Shown here one piece after another: positions 1 to 11,913 of a stretch of DNA of 64,000 nt. Every line of letters begins with the position of its first letter. Within the stretch, counting starts at the first letter, position 1. This DNA comes from Telmatactis stephensoni (taxonomy: Eukaryota; Cnidaria; Anthozoa; Actiniaria; Isophelliidae). Location: the NCBI GenBank assembly GCA_029948255.1, contig JALIZF010001939.1, positions 2,337,001 to 2,401,000 of the forward strand. The letters are read 5' to 3'. Made by a program: the position numbers and the translations under genes. A model generated the notes under the pieces. It searched no databases. It saw only the letters and a list, made by a program, of their open reading frames with translations, and had not been told where the DNA came from.

Positions 1-1332
1 AAACTAAAAAACAAAAACTAGATAGTATACAATAAAATAAAACTAAAAAACATAAGGCTATATACACAAATACTATCAGCAATAAATAGCTACCAAGGTA
101 ACGCTAATGAGCCAATGAGAAGGCAGAAAAACCTTGCCAGTTTTTGAGCTCTCATAACAAAACCTATTATCTTAATTTAAAAGCTCAAAACTTTTTACGC
201 AAACGAGAAAGTCAAATATACCACAAAGATTCTTAGATTTGATGAATGGGTCACAGAGATACAATGCTCTGTATTTGGCAGTTGGGAAATAAGATATTTT
301 GGTCAGCAGAAAAACCATCGTAAATATCCCAAAAAGGTTTTTACTGCAATTTGACATGGTTTTGTTGCAAGCTTTGGTGACCAGCTGACCGTATACAGTT
401 TTTTTAAGCATCACTGCAAGTTAAAAAAAAGCATTGATGTTTTTTCTTTGCTACGGCTGAGCAAATACGAGTAACGCATGCGCATTCAGTCACTGCAGGA
501 GAACTGCCCATAACGTGACATCAAAACAATCAGTAAAAACGCCAAGAAAAGGGCGGAGGGGGAGACAAAAAGCAACAACACAAAGAAAACTGCATTCTAC
601 AGGAAGCATACATCTTATACTTGGAAGCCAGACTATTTGAGATGAAACTTTTCTTAGCGCAGAAAATTTTGTTCAAATTTCTATTGTTTTAGTCGATTCT
701 TTCCTCTCATAAACAAGTGATAATGAAAATGGCAACTTCATCTGGTCTCAACCAACTTCATAAAAATTAATCAAGATCGAAGCGAAGACACTCGACCAAT
801 GGCGTACACTCTTGGCATATCACGTGATTACTCCACTTTTCCCATGACCCCCTACGGACTTTCTTTTCACCTTCAAATCTCCCAACAACTCTGTCAAATG
901 TCTGCGCATGCGCCAGATTTCCCGGGCTTTCTTAACCACAGGAAGCCCATGAAATACCTATTTCTGTCAATATTTTCGTAAGATTATTATTTAGTTTTTA
1001 TATAGAATAAGCAAACATATACCAAATTCTTTACTCTAGCCGTCATTTTCTTTTTGGTAAATCTGATAAATTCTGTTCGGGTTTCCTGTGGTCTTAATAT
1101 TAGCTTTGGGGGCCTGCTAAAATCGCAAATTTGAACTGGTGACACATCTTCAATTTTTTGACTCACTGAGTATTTGTTGATTAGTATTCTATTACTTTAT
1201 ACATCCAGGTTTGAGCTTAGACATTCAGACCCGTCGCTTGGGGAGGTTCGAACGTTCGAACCCCCACCCCCACCCCCTCCCTACCTATAGAAAATACCGG
1301 CTTAGATTAGGCTACTAGTACTTTCCCTAAAT

Positions 1333-1858
1333 GCCCCGATCAAACGAAATCGCAAGGGAACGCAAATTTTGACTTGCTCGTCTCGTTTGGACACCTCTCA
1401 ACGCAAGTCAGCGCAAGCTTTTCAAAACTTCTCAACAAAAACCAGCTACTTGAAGGATAAGGAGAAAGTCTGGTTTTAATTGGTGTTGCTTGAATTATTT
1501 GAAGGAGTGGGAATGTGCAGAATTTCGGACAAAAAAGAAGATAAACAACTTGTGAAGCTTAACGCGTTGACTGTTCAAACGAGTCAAAACTTCCATCAAC
1601 TTGGGATCAAAGTTGAGCGCGCTCAAACTGCTTGCACGTCTTCTCAAGTTGATGCTAGTAGGCGCAAGTCGATGCAAGTAAGTTATATATTTATTTTGTA
1701 GATAATTCAACTTTATTTATTTCAACGTGTAAATCTATATGTTATTTATGGCAAATGAAAAAAAAAAGTCAAAAAAAAAAAGAAGTCAAATCCAACGAGC
1801 GGCAAGTTCAAAACTTGCGGCAGCTAGCACCTCTTTGCGTTCTCGTTTGATTGGGGCC
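1333..1858. mobile_element. Palindromic MITE-like element, about 526 bp
   Basis: The ends are inverted copies: the left starts GCCCCGATCAAACGAAATCG and the right, read on the opposite strand, starts GGCCCCAATCAAACGAGAAC. The interior is full of CGCAAG/CTTGCG words in both orientations, so it can fold on itself. A one-ended relative with the same terminal sequence lies at 8432-8560. No coding capacity is seen. Confidence 0.65.
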
Positions 1859-2084
1859 AAAGAAAATACAGTCACATTGTTGCACTTCTCTGTAAATAAA
1901 CCTTTGGTATTGTGGTTTTATCAAAAAACCCGACATTCAGCTATTTATTTTAACGATTTCTTAGTTTTGACAACTGAAGTATTTTCCATCATTTCTACTT
2001 AATTATTCTTTCCTAATCTTTTTCTTTCTCTCTCTCTTTTAATCAACAACTAATTTTGATTTTGAGGCAGGATAAAAAAATAAA

Positions 2085-2190
2085 AAATAAAAAAACACAG
2101 CCCTACCGGTTTCAAACCCGGCTCTTACATCTGCTCACTTGCTTCACAGTTCAAGGGTTTTCCAACTGCGCCACGGGATCAGGTAATTTG
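2085..2190 (-). repeat. tRNA-derived SINE head (degenerate)
   Basis: On the minus strand an A-box-like TGGCGCAGTTGG is followed about 60 bp later by a B-box-like GGGTTTGAAACC, the spacing of an internal Pol III promoter. The clover-leaf arms do not pair well, so this is read as a SINE relic rather than a tRNA gene. Confidence 0.45.
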
Positions 2191-2254
2191 CATAACAATA
2201 GACAGCCAATTCAAGGATACACTAGGTTATTTTGTCCTTCATATCCCTCAGTAG

Positions 2255-2500
2255 ACCAGTTAGCCTAGTGGTAAGGTGCAGTCATTTACGGCCTAGGATC
2301 CGACTGTTTCCTCCCTCTTTGACTGCGAAGCTCGCTGCGTTCTACCGGATAGCGCGGAAGGGGCCGAAATCTCCATCCTACACGTAACATGCGATGATTC
2401 AGCGATTTGTCTGGATGCATGGTCCGATTTTTTGTCTTTTGCATAAAATTAGCATATTAATTTCTTTGGCTGATAGGTTCGAGTCCTGCCTGTGTCAACA
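2255..2500 (+). repeat. Split tRNA-like sequence (A box and B box 200 bp apart)
   Basis: TAGCCTAGTGG near 2263 fits an A box and GGTTCGAGTCC near 2476 is a perfect B box followed by a T-rich run. They are separated by about 200 bp, too far for a normal tRNA. Two fragments or an interrupted tRNA-derived element are possible. Confidence 0.35.
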
Positions 2501-3944
2501 ACTTTTTTTTTCTTCTTCTTCTTTTCCTGTTTTTAATGGATTCTATTTCTCTTCTCTAATTTTTCTTGGCTTAAAATTCTAGTCCTCAATGAAGAAAAAT
2601 ACATAAACTTTTTTACATTAGTTTAATGCTTTCAAATTTTGCGTATTTTAAATAACAAAATCCCTGGAACAGTAGGAGTACCTGATAAAATTTTCATTTC
2701 ACTTCCCGAAGGTCAGATGGACCTCGGATACTTATACAGGTCATTCTGAAGCATTCCCTAATCCCAGCCGAATATGGTAGAAATTGAACCTCCCTTATCT
2801 CCTTTATATGCTTGCGACGGGCCTGGACATTGCTGTCAAAGTCGTCTTTTTTGCCGAAACGTTTTCTGAAGAATTCGCACCTAGGCTTCCTCGGCTGGAA
2901 AACATTTGACCGCGGTGTTCAATCTCCCTCGCAATCTCTATAACACAGGGATCCCGTAGGAATGAATAGTTTCTGATATAAATGGTGAGTTATAAAATAT
3001 TAATTTTAATAAAACACAAGAGCCTTCTTTGTAGACGTTTGTTTGTGTCTGCAAAGGAGGCCATACAAGTGGAGTATTTGACAGTGTTATTTAGATACAT
3101 TTTACTGTACAAGGCATATTTGACATTGTTAAATTTCAGTGCATAAATGGCAGACAAAGAAACAAATAACAACAAAAATAACTCAAGTAATGTTAGGGTT
3201 AAAACCTAAGGTCAATTAGGATCTGTCTTGGGCAGCCATAAAAGTTCATGTATGTACTTAATACATACACATTCATCTTGATCACTAGCTATAGAGCAAG
3301 CAAGAACGTAAGGTGCTGTGACACATTAAGTTCATGTGCAACTCGTCTTACTATGGCATTGAAGAAGTTGCATGAACCATCTCAGCGTATAACAAACCCT
3401 GCATAGTGCAATATCATTGGCGTACATAAAACAAATGTAGTAACGTTTTTCTGCGTTGCGTTTTTCTGTATAGTACCTCTTGCAAATGGCTTATACAACT
3501 TGTTTAGCAATGCCATTGAAAGATAAGTTGCAGAAAAAAGTGCACCATGCAATGGTGCCTTTAAAGCAGAACCACACTATCTTGAAATTCCAAGGTGTGT
3601 GGACTGTTCTAAAGACAGAGAGGAGACCACTAGCCTGCACAGTGAGCCCTTTTTTGCTTCTTTTTTGAAAGTGTCAAATATATAGGCTAGAGTTTTCTAG
3701 GAAGATCAGTGGTTCCTTTGTCCTTTTTGCCTTTGTTAGTATGGCATCCCATCAAACAACCTCAGTTTTCACAGTTTTCATTTAACTTAAACTATACAAC
3801 AAAAAAGAAGTTCTCCTCAACAGATTTCCTTTAAGACCTCCCTTTATCTCTGGATGCAAATGAGATGTGTATATTTTTTTCATTCTCAATTTCTTTCCAT
3901 TTCTCCCATCCTTTCTCACTGATGTGGTATGATGTATTAGTTGT

Positions 3945-6900
3945 TTATTTTTTGTAAACAACTTTATCTTGTTTAAAACTTGTCATAGGTTTATCTCCAA
4001 CTCCACAAGTTCCAACACCAACCTGTTAGAATGACCAAAACCGGTTTAACTGGATTGATCAAAACTTGTTTATCTGGTTTAACTAGAACTAAGCTTAACT
4101 AGTTTCACCCAAACTAGTCATGTACATGTAGTTTACTTGTTTAGCCAAACTGGTCAAACAGGTTATATAAAAACAGGTTCATGTGATTTCACCCAAACTA
4201 ATTTTAAGTGCATTTAACCAAACAGGTTTAACCAAAACAGGCTTAACTGGTTTCATTCAAACTGGATTTACCCAAACCTGGTCATGTACATGTCACCAAA
4301 AAGTCTGACTAGATTCAAAACAATAAAAGTAACGAACTTAATAAGCTACAGTACTTACTCGACCAGTCAAAGTTTCAGGTGATGCAAATATACTTTTCTT
4401 GGACATCCCCTTTAGATTCTTTCCTTGTTTACTTGAGGTACCTCCCTGGAAAGTAAGTACAATAGCCATGAAATTTCAGTAGTGTCACAGCTACACTGTA
4501 AGACTGTTGAATTGTGACCTACATGTAGATTTTTCAGTTCCCAGTAGTTCTTTTCTAACCACTGATAATAATTGTTGGGCATAGCTTGTGTAAGTACACA
4601 CATATCATTGGTTTATTTCAATACATGTACATGTACATTGACAGGTAAACCAATAACCTAACAGCAGAAATACTGTATGTGGATAATAACACAATGATTT
4701 TTGCCCAGTAAACCAATAACCTAACAGCAGAAATACTGTATGTGGATAATAACACAATGATTTTTGCCCAGTAAACCAATAACCTAACAGCAGAAATACT
4801 GTATGTGGATAATAACACAATGATTTTTGCCCAGTAAACCAATAACCTAACAGCAGAAATACTGTATGTGGATAATAACACAATGATTTTTGCCCAGTAA
4901 ACCAATAACCTAACAGCAGAAATACTGTATGTGGATAACAACGCAATGATTTTTGCCCGGTAAACCAATAATCTAACAGCAGCATGTACATGTAGCCTTG
5001 TTGTGAGTCCTTTGTATGTGGCAGATGAAGCGTACCTCGCAAGTGGACTATTAACTCATACCTTAGAATTATTAAAGAAATCTAACCATCTGTTTTTTTC
5101 TTGTTCTCTTTGCTCACCAATTTCCTTGAAAAATATAATTAAGGAAATCTTAACATGAGAGATAACAATGTTGTAACAAACACATTTTTATTTTCTACGT
5201 AAATATACAATGTACTTGTACAATTGCAGTCAACACTCTCAGAGCCATCATCCAGGGAAGGTACAAAATATGTAGAGCAGGGGGGGGGACTTCCTTACCT
5301 TCTATTCTCTGAGTAAGAGTCCGTTCTAAGGGGTTGCCTCAATCATTACCCATCAAGAAAAAAAATGCACAAGATCTACCTTTAAACGCTGTTGTTTTTT
5401 GGCCATTTTTTTCCTCTTTTGTTCTCTTATTTGGTCTTTTTCTTTCCTATCAGAAATAAATTTTAATTCATCTCTTTAGTACACTGTATACATATATAAT
5501 TTTGTAGTAATGTCACTTAATGGCGATAAGACAATACCTTGAAATCTTTTTACTTGATCCTGAAGCTGCTGCTGCCTCTGTGCTATCACTAGTAAATGAA
5601 CGTTTTTGACCTGTAGTTACGGTAGACTGTGAAGAACCTCTTAATGAACTTGTCTGTAGATAAACAAAAGGTACATTCAACACAAGAACAACTTTCCAGT
5701 GAGTAAACTAGTTTGGGCTATACTGGTGTAAAGATGCAATAAGGAATGGATAGAAATTTGTAAAACTTTATAAAAAGAGAGTATGTAAGCCTTTATAAGA
5801 ATGGAAGGTTTTGTTTGTTCTTGCGCCAGATTATGCTCGTGTTACTATCTTAGATTGTCTGATATCACAGTGTGTCTGTTGAATTGGAAAAACGGCTTCA
5901 TACACATATTAAAGTATTCTAGCTTAGACTAATACCTTTACAATTTCTGTGTTTCCATAATCAAACGTTACTGTACATGTTGTTAAATCATCTGATACCA
6001 AGTCTATAGTAGCTGGGTAGTAACTAAAGACAAAAATGGATTTTCAGCATTTTGAACAAAGTTGGTAATTACAGTATATACAATGACAGCCCTTTTTGGA
6101 TGTGTTAGATGAGTGATAGCGAACAATGGAGTACAGTGGAGGCTCGGGGGAATTGAAATGCTAATAAATTATGATTTCTCAATTGTCAGATTTTGAATTC
6201 CTTTGTTATCTAGTACATGTATATATTGAGAATGGTCTATTATTGTCTTGTGTTGATTATCACAATATTCAGGAACTTGTACCCAGGCCCTCACAATATG
6301 AAAGCCGTTATCACATCACATGTAACTATATTAACATAGATTTCCTACTCATAGATAGAAAATTCATGCCGATATTTGTAACAAACTAATGATGCGTACT
6401 TTCCATCACGACTCCAAACTGCTTCACATTTATCACCAACTTTCCATGTGCTTCCAGCAGCTGTATCTTTACCTTGTCCTTTCTAATAATGGTTAATATT
6501 AATTAATGATTAATTTATTATATAAACTCCTTAACTACAAAAGGAAATGGGGAAGATGTGTTGCACATATGAGTTTAAGTGGAAACATACATGACTGTAT
6601 GGCTTCAGGGCTGGAAGTTGACTTTTACATGTAGTCCACTAGCATTGAAGTGTTAAGGTTGGTGCCTACTATTGTCCGCGCGCACTGCTTTCTGCGCATG
6701 CAAAAACACTGAATTTTTGTCGGTAAAGCAATCGTAAAAGCAAGGCCTTTTTACAACTTTTTGAAAAAATAAACTTACAGAATTAAAGGAAAACCATTTA
6801 GCCTCTCCTGTGTTTGAATGAAATTCACAGTTGATAAATAGAACCTGAGTTACAACGCCTGTTTTGACTATCATTTCTACCAGAAACGATCTGTTTTCGC

Positions 6901-8332
6901 CGCCATCTTGAAAATTTCCCACAATGCATTATAATTCGCTCTACTTTCCGGGGAGGGCTAGGGAATTTTTGAACATTTTCGCGAATTCTGATCAGTTTTC
7001 GCGCGTTTATCTGCAAATAACTTTCTAAATCGCACGGATACCCCTATTTTTTATTTCTGTATATTGTAAAGTGGAGATTAACCTACTATTTTAAAATATT
7101 TTTATGAATTTAAAATTGAAACTTGATTGTAAAAATTGGACTTTTCATTTGGCGGTCATGAACCAAAACAGGTCTAAAACTAGTAAAAAGTCATTAAAAA
7201 AAATTGTTATTCTGGTTTTTCATATTTCGTATGGCATTGACAAGTAAGAGAATTGTGTTGTAAACGTTTTAGTAAAAAAAGTTTGACATTTTTTCAAAAT
7301 ATGGGGTATTTATGATTTTTTCTTTGGGCCTCAAGAATAGGCAGATTTTGCAACATTTGATGGCGTGTAACTCATTAATATGCACGGTGACCCCCAATTT
7401 TTTCCTTGGATTCAAGTTCCCTATGATGGGCTCTTTGATACCCATGTGGTTTTTGGCCAAAAAAATTACCTTCCCATTAGTAGGCACCAACCTTAATAGT
7501 AAGATTTTTTTACTAGCAAGTGGTAAAGATCACTAGCTACAAATTCTAAATGAAGTTACTTTTTAATGTTGAATGTCAAAATGTCAGAATACCCAGCCAC
7601 CTTTTTGAATAACAATAGAAGCTTTTGTATTCTTGTATTGTTTTCACAGAGTTCCACTCTAGAAACATTATGGTGGATGGGTATTCTGAAGTTACTCCTT
7701 TGATTTTTCTTATACATCAGGACTCCATTTAAGCCGACCTTAGGCTGAACTGGACAATCATGTATAGTTTGATTCTGTGGCATTTACCTCATTGACTTTA
7801 AGAAGATCTAATGTCAAGTTTATAACTTCCTAAAAATACAGAAACAACAACAAGGTATTAAAATTACAGTAATGATAAATTGAACTTAGATTTGAGTAAA
7901 ATATTCGTGTTTTTAGTAATCAACTTTTATAAGAGTTTGACGTTTCAGTGTCAAAATCCCTTTCTGATATCCGGCACGGATAAACGACAAAACAACACAA
8001 CACATCTATGGATAACTTCAACAAACCTCTAAATCTTTTTTAAGCTTATGAAGTTCTTCATTGTCGGGTTCTGAAGTTAAAGCAGCTTCGACCTACGAAT
8101 ACAACAAGACCAATTAACATTCAAAAGGAAAACACAAAATCAGTCTGACAAAAACCCTGGCATCTGAAGCTAATATTTGGCACAAAATACAAACTTTCTT
8201 GATAAAGAATAAACCTTGTAGATAGCACAAGGCTTTTTTCATTTAAAATACACATTTAAAGAGTAAAATCGCCATTTATACCTGATCAAGTTGTGCTCTG
8301 TACTGAGTGAGGTTTGTTTGAAGATCCGCCAT
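3945..8332 (-). CDS. SMNDC1: Survival motor neuron domain-containing protein 1 (SPF30)
   Basis: Splicing factor of the U2 snRNP/tri-snRNP assembly pathway, nuclear. Ten exons join in frame: 8282-8332, 8027-8092, 7788-7829, 6400-6482, 5936-6023, 5538-5653, 5380-5446, 5062-5124, 4359-4445 and 4022-3945, giving about 246 residues (human protein about 238). The N-terminal helix (MADLQTNLTQYRAQLDQ, then VEAAL...LKKDLE) and the EVINLTLDLL segment match the family. A Tudor domain spans about residues 66-110 (WKVGDKCEAVW, then FDYGNTEIV), the module that reads symmetric dimethylarginine on Sm proteins. A basic KK-rich stretch and the conserved tail KKSIFASPETLTGR, VGVGTCG follow. The start is the first ATG, in an ATGGCGGA context. 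Introns hold a TTAA-flanked element and a 63-bp minisatellite. The nearest gene upstream is divergent, 0.8 kb away. Confidence 0.95.
4035..4310. repeat. Degenerate tandem repeat in the last SMNDC1 intron
   Basis: The words AAACAGGTTTAACC, AACTGGTTT and CCCAAACTAG recur about every 20 bp across the whole 336-bp intron between exons 9 and 10. The copies are diverged. No function is evident. Confidence 0.6.
4645..4982. repeat. 63-bp minisatellite, about 5.4 copies
   Basis: Copies start near 4645, 4708, 4771, 4834, 4897 and (partial) 4960. They are almost identical, with only a few substitutions in the last full copy. The period is a multiple of three, so long repetitive reading frames appear on the minus strand, but the array lies inside an SMNDC1 intron and is not coding. 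Confidence 0.95.
6657..7492. mobile_element. Non-autonomous DNA transposon with TTAA target duplication
   Basis: Inverted ends of about 15 bp (GGTTGGTGCCTACT on the left, its complement on the right) are bounded by TTAA at 6653-6656 and 7493-7496. TTAA duplications are used by the piggyBac and Kolobok superfamilies. About 836 bp, no transposase frame. It lies in SMNDC1 intron 3. Confidence 0.8.
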
Positions 8333-8431
8333 GTTGAAATTTTGAGAAGATACATGGAAGCGAGGCTAATGTATCACAGGAAACCCGATCTTTCAAAATG
8401 AAACTCACAGGCAGCCCAGGCTCCGCTCCTA

Positions 8432-8560
8432 GGCAGGCCCGGATCAAACGAGAACGCAACGACGCGCAAGTCAACATAATTTTTGACTTGCGCCTTCGTT
8501 GCACCGTCAACTTGCATCGACTTACGACTACTTGCATGGACTTACGAGGACTTGCGAGCA
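8432..8560. mobile_element. One-ended fragment of the 1333-1858 element family
   Basis: It begins GGCCCGGATCAAACGAGAAC, matching the terminal repeat of the 1333-1858 element, and continues with ACGCGCAAG and ACTTGCG words. A matching second end was not found. Confidence 0.5.
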
Positions 8561-8617
8561 GTATGAGCGGGCTAGTATCGGTACTATAAAAATAACTCAA
8601 ATGAGAAGGAGAAAACA

Positions 8618-8805
8618 TGAGAGTCTTCCATTTGTTTTCTGCCCTTCAGTGTGTCGTGTTTGCAGAAGAGTGCATCAAGGCTAATAAACACTGCACAACT
8701 TTTCGCAAAAATTGTACTGTGTTTCGACAGTGTTTATCAGCCTTGATGCAATCTTCTGCAAACATGACATACTAAAGAGCAGAAAACAAATGGAAGACTC
8801 TCCAA
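8618..8805. repeat. Imperfect hairpin upstream of collagen-TLDc copy 1
   Basis: The arm at about 8620-8697 (GAGTCTTCCATTTGTTTTCT...) is repeated in inverted orientation at 8722-8803 with a few mismatches, around a short loop. The matching position upstream of copy 2 (about 14490-14545) keeps only the right arm. Confidence 0.75.
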
Positions 8806-8978
8806 AGTTAACTGACCAAAGTGCCCCAGTACAGTTCCTTTGATGAGTATGATACCGGTCGATAGTATTACATTTCATTTCTTCTGTCTGACCTACTAAG
8901 TATCAATTACAACATGCTACAGCACAGTAGAAACTGATCCAATAAGATTCCAACACGTACTTGTTTAAGCAGCTACCC

Positions 8979-9120
8979 TTCAGTCCGTTCCAGTACACCC
9001 ATAACACGCCAGAAAAGCTTGCTTTGAAAGCGTACAAAAAAGCTTTCAGCTACTCTTCAGTCTTCCAATACATCCATAACACGCCAGAAAAGCTTGCTTT
9101 GAAAGCGTACAAAAGAGCTT
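8979..9120 (+). repeat. Tandem duplication of about 70 bp in the 5' region of copy 1
   Basis: The segment with ACACGCCAGAAAAGCTTGCT and GAAAGCGTACAAAA occurs twice in a row just upstream of the copy 1 start. It occurs only once upstream of copy 2 (about 14725-14800). It lies in the presumed 5' UTR or core promoter. Confidence 0.8.
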
Positions 9121-10910
9121 ATAAGTAAGAACATCAAATACGTGAAGTCGACTACCATGGAGCGAACTCAAGACGGTAACACCTTCGTCCATCGTCCATC
9201 GTTTAAAGCTGTTGTCTTGGTGGTTATCCTGACCTGTGTCCAAATTGCTTGTTTTGTTCAAGTTCATTGGACGCTCTACACTTATCGTATAGAGATTGAT
9301 GGTCTGGCAAAACGAATAGATTACAAACATCAAAGTAGTGAGAAAGAAGGTAAGTTTTCGTGACTAGAAAATGAGGAAGTTCTCCATAATGGAACCATTT
9401 CACTTCCGCATTGAATCCATGCATACGTTCACTTTCCCGTTACGTTGTACCTAAAATTTGTGTAACGTACTAAAGAGTCCTCATAACTTCTTCTGTAGTA
9501 AACATTTTGAGTTTGTTTTACATTGTACAGTAAAGAGAGGAATTGGCTTAAATAAATAGTCTTGACAAAATAGAAAGAAATTGCGTGTCAAAGAGTGCTG
9601 AATTACTGGTTGTAAAACTTCAGAAAAGTCGCTCACATTTGAGTTGGGTTGAAAATTCATGAACGATTTATGGAATGGAGGCCCAAACCAAAGTGTATGA
9701 TATGAAGCTAAGATACCAGCGCACTCTATCTAGCCAGGTTGACCTCGATCCTTCAAACATATAGATAGTCTGCCATGTAAGTTTTATCTAAAACTGATAA
9801 AATATAAAGGATCAAGAAGGGTCACCGTTGTAGGATGGCTCTTCAGTGTTCTATGTGTGTGTGTGGGGGGGGGGGGACCCTATCTTCATATAAAGAGGCT
9901 CTTGAGCGTTAAAACTCACACTAGTATATTAATAAGAACGTTATTCCAAATCAATTATTTAGGGGTGTTTGTACGACGTGTAAAGCGATCCCAAGACACT
10001 CCACTGGTTCCTGGCAAGCATTCTAAGTCCACATCGAACTCTCATCTCAACGTCCAATTGATTCGCAGCGAAGTATCCAAAGAACTGAAGCATTTACTTA
10101 AGACCCGAATTTGTGTCAACAACAAAAAGGTTTGCATAAGGGGTCCGCGAGGACGAAGAGGAAAGACTGGGAAACGAGGGAGAAGAGGTTCCCCAGGCCC
10201 TAATGGGACCCCGAGGTCCTGTTGGGAAACACGGGCCAGCAGGAACTCCTTGTAAGAAATGTAACATCACCGTTGATGATCTCAAAACCTTGATAACAAA
10301 GTTGGGACCTCAAGACCTTCCTGGTTTTCGGGGTCCTCCTGGACTTAAGGGCGAGAAAGGTGATCCCGGAAAAGAAGTTTCACTCGTTAGTATCTCCATT
10401 CCTCCAAAGTCCGTTGTAGTTAACGAAAGTGGTATGGTGTCTTTATATTGTGGAGCCAAAGGTTTTCCAACTCCAAGAGTAACTTGGAAAAAAGTCAATT
10501 CATCTTTGCCATTGTCAGGACGACATGTTGTTGATGTGAATGGTGGTTTGTTGATAAGAAATGTGAAGAAGAGCGACCAAGGCACGTACAAATGTACAGC
10601 TAAAAACATCTTTCCTGGGGAAGCAACGGCTTATGCAACTGTAATTGTACAAGGTATGGAGGCAGAAAATTTCAATATTTTTATGACAAACATCCAGGAA
10701 ACTTGAGTCTGAGAATCTGCACACACCCTTGTAAAAACCTTCTACAGAAAAATGTGACGTTTGTCTACAAATTTGGGCGATTTGTAGAACTTGCTCAGGT
10801 CTCTTTTGGTCATGATATCGAGCGACTTTGGCTCGCGCTTGTAGACAGAATGCGCATGGTAGCGCACCTTTACAATGATATGACTGATGTTATACACTGA
10901 ATTACTTTTA

Positions 10911-11184
10911 AGGCCCTGACACACGGTGCAACATTTCTTGAAACATTTGCTGAAACAGCGCACGCAACCAGGTTGCACCGTGAGTCCAACACTGATACAT
11001 CTCGTGCAATGTTGCGCGCAACAGTTCTGGACAGTTGCAGAAGTAGAACTCAATTCTACTTCTGGGGCTGTTGCGCGCAACGTTTCGCGAAACATTGGAA
11101 TGGGTGGACACACGCTGCAACTTTGTGTTGCGCGCGATGTCTCAGCAAATGTTTCAAGAAATGTTGCACCATGTGTCCTGGCCT
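10911..11184. mobile_element. Harbinger-type palindromic MITE in intron 2 of copy 1
   Basis: The ends read AGGCCCTGACACACGGTGCA and, inverted, AGGCCAGGACACATGGTGCA. They are flanked by TTA on both sides (10908-10910 and 11185-11187), the 3-bp TWA duplication of PIF/Harbinger elements. The 274-bp element is nearly a full palindrome with many TGTTGCGCGCAAC words. An orthologous insertion is in copy 2. Confidence 0.8.
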
Positions 11185-11350
11185 TTAGTGCACCATATAT
11201 CATTGCGTTAAAAGTCGGCGAAGTGTAACATGTTATGCGTGGCTATGGTAACAATGTTGTGAGTTTTTGAAACTCGTTCGAACCTGCAACATGCTCCACA
11301 ACCGACAATGTTCCCCTAAAAAATATGTCACATGACTTGATGCGCGTATT

Positions 11351-11913
11351 ATTGCTGCGAGCGAAGCGAGTAGCCTCCTATTCTGAACACAGTGTAATTT
11401 GTGGATGTCACTAGACGAACATGCGATACATATGATCAGCGGTTCAAGTCCATACCGTATCGAGAGTCGATTCAAGGATGTCACTAGACGAACACGCGAT
11501 ACATTCGATCAGCGGTACAAAATTTTTGCGAACGCTAATCCATAGCTGTTGACAGACAAATTAAAGGTCTTGACTACTGCGGCTTGTTGAACTACAGGCA
11601 ACCAGTGTACGGTTCGAGGTGCGTCTTGTTAAAAAGTTTATTAACGACAACATATCAATCGCTCTTACTCTAGCGGCAGCTAATCTAAATGTCCTTTTTA
11701 AGCCGATTTTGGGCTCCCTTTTACATGGGCACGAGTCAACGCACGAGTGCATCTAGTTCAATATTGAAGGTCAACTAGCAGTGTTCGTCACACAACACAC
11801 AGGAGATAGACAAGAAACATTTCATATATCAGAGAAAGCGGTGTACTTTCGTGAGTTTTAGGGAAACAGTTCTGCTAACGTGGATACACCAGCTGTTTTC
11901 TGCTCGCAGCAAT
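11351..11913. mobile_element. 563-bp insertion found only in copy 1
   Basis: Perfect 12-bp inverted ends, ATTGCTGCGAGC and GCTCGCAGCAAT, bound a segment absent from the matching intron of copy 2, where the sequence runs straight through near 17047. The interior has a short direct repeat (GGATGTCACTAGACGAACA, twice, about 11405-11515). No coding frame. Confidence 0.7.

Larger units (their letters stand above)
1..3944. other. Repeat-rich region without a recognised gene
   Basis: No open frame here has splice partners, domains or family resemblance. The stretch holds an inverted-repeat element (1333-1858), tRNA-like A/B-box sequences (2085-2190 and 2255-2490) and AT-rich unique DNA. The 3' untranslated region of the minus-strand SMNDC1 gene must lie just below 3945, but its end cannot be fixed. 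Confidence 0.6.

Noticed and set aside
2255..2500. Possible intron-containing tRNA gene
   Set aside because: A 200-bp gap between the A and B boxes and no pairing acceptor stem; more likely SINE debris.
4605..5042. Repeat-containing 145-codon frame (21-residue period)
   Set aside because: Comes from the 63-bp minisatellite; it overlaps an intron of SMNDC1.
9142..9156. Upstream extension of collagen-TLDc copy 1
   Set aside because: The frame begins with GTG, not ATG; ATG 9157 matches ATG 14831 in copy 2.
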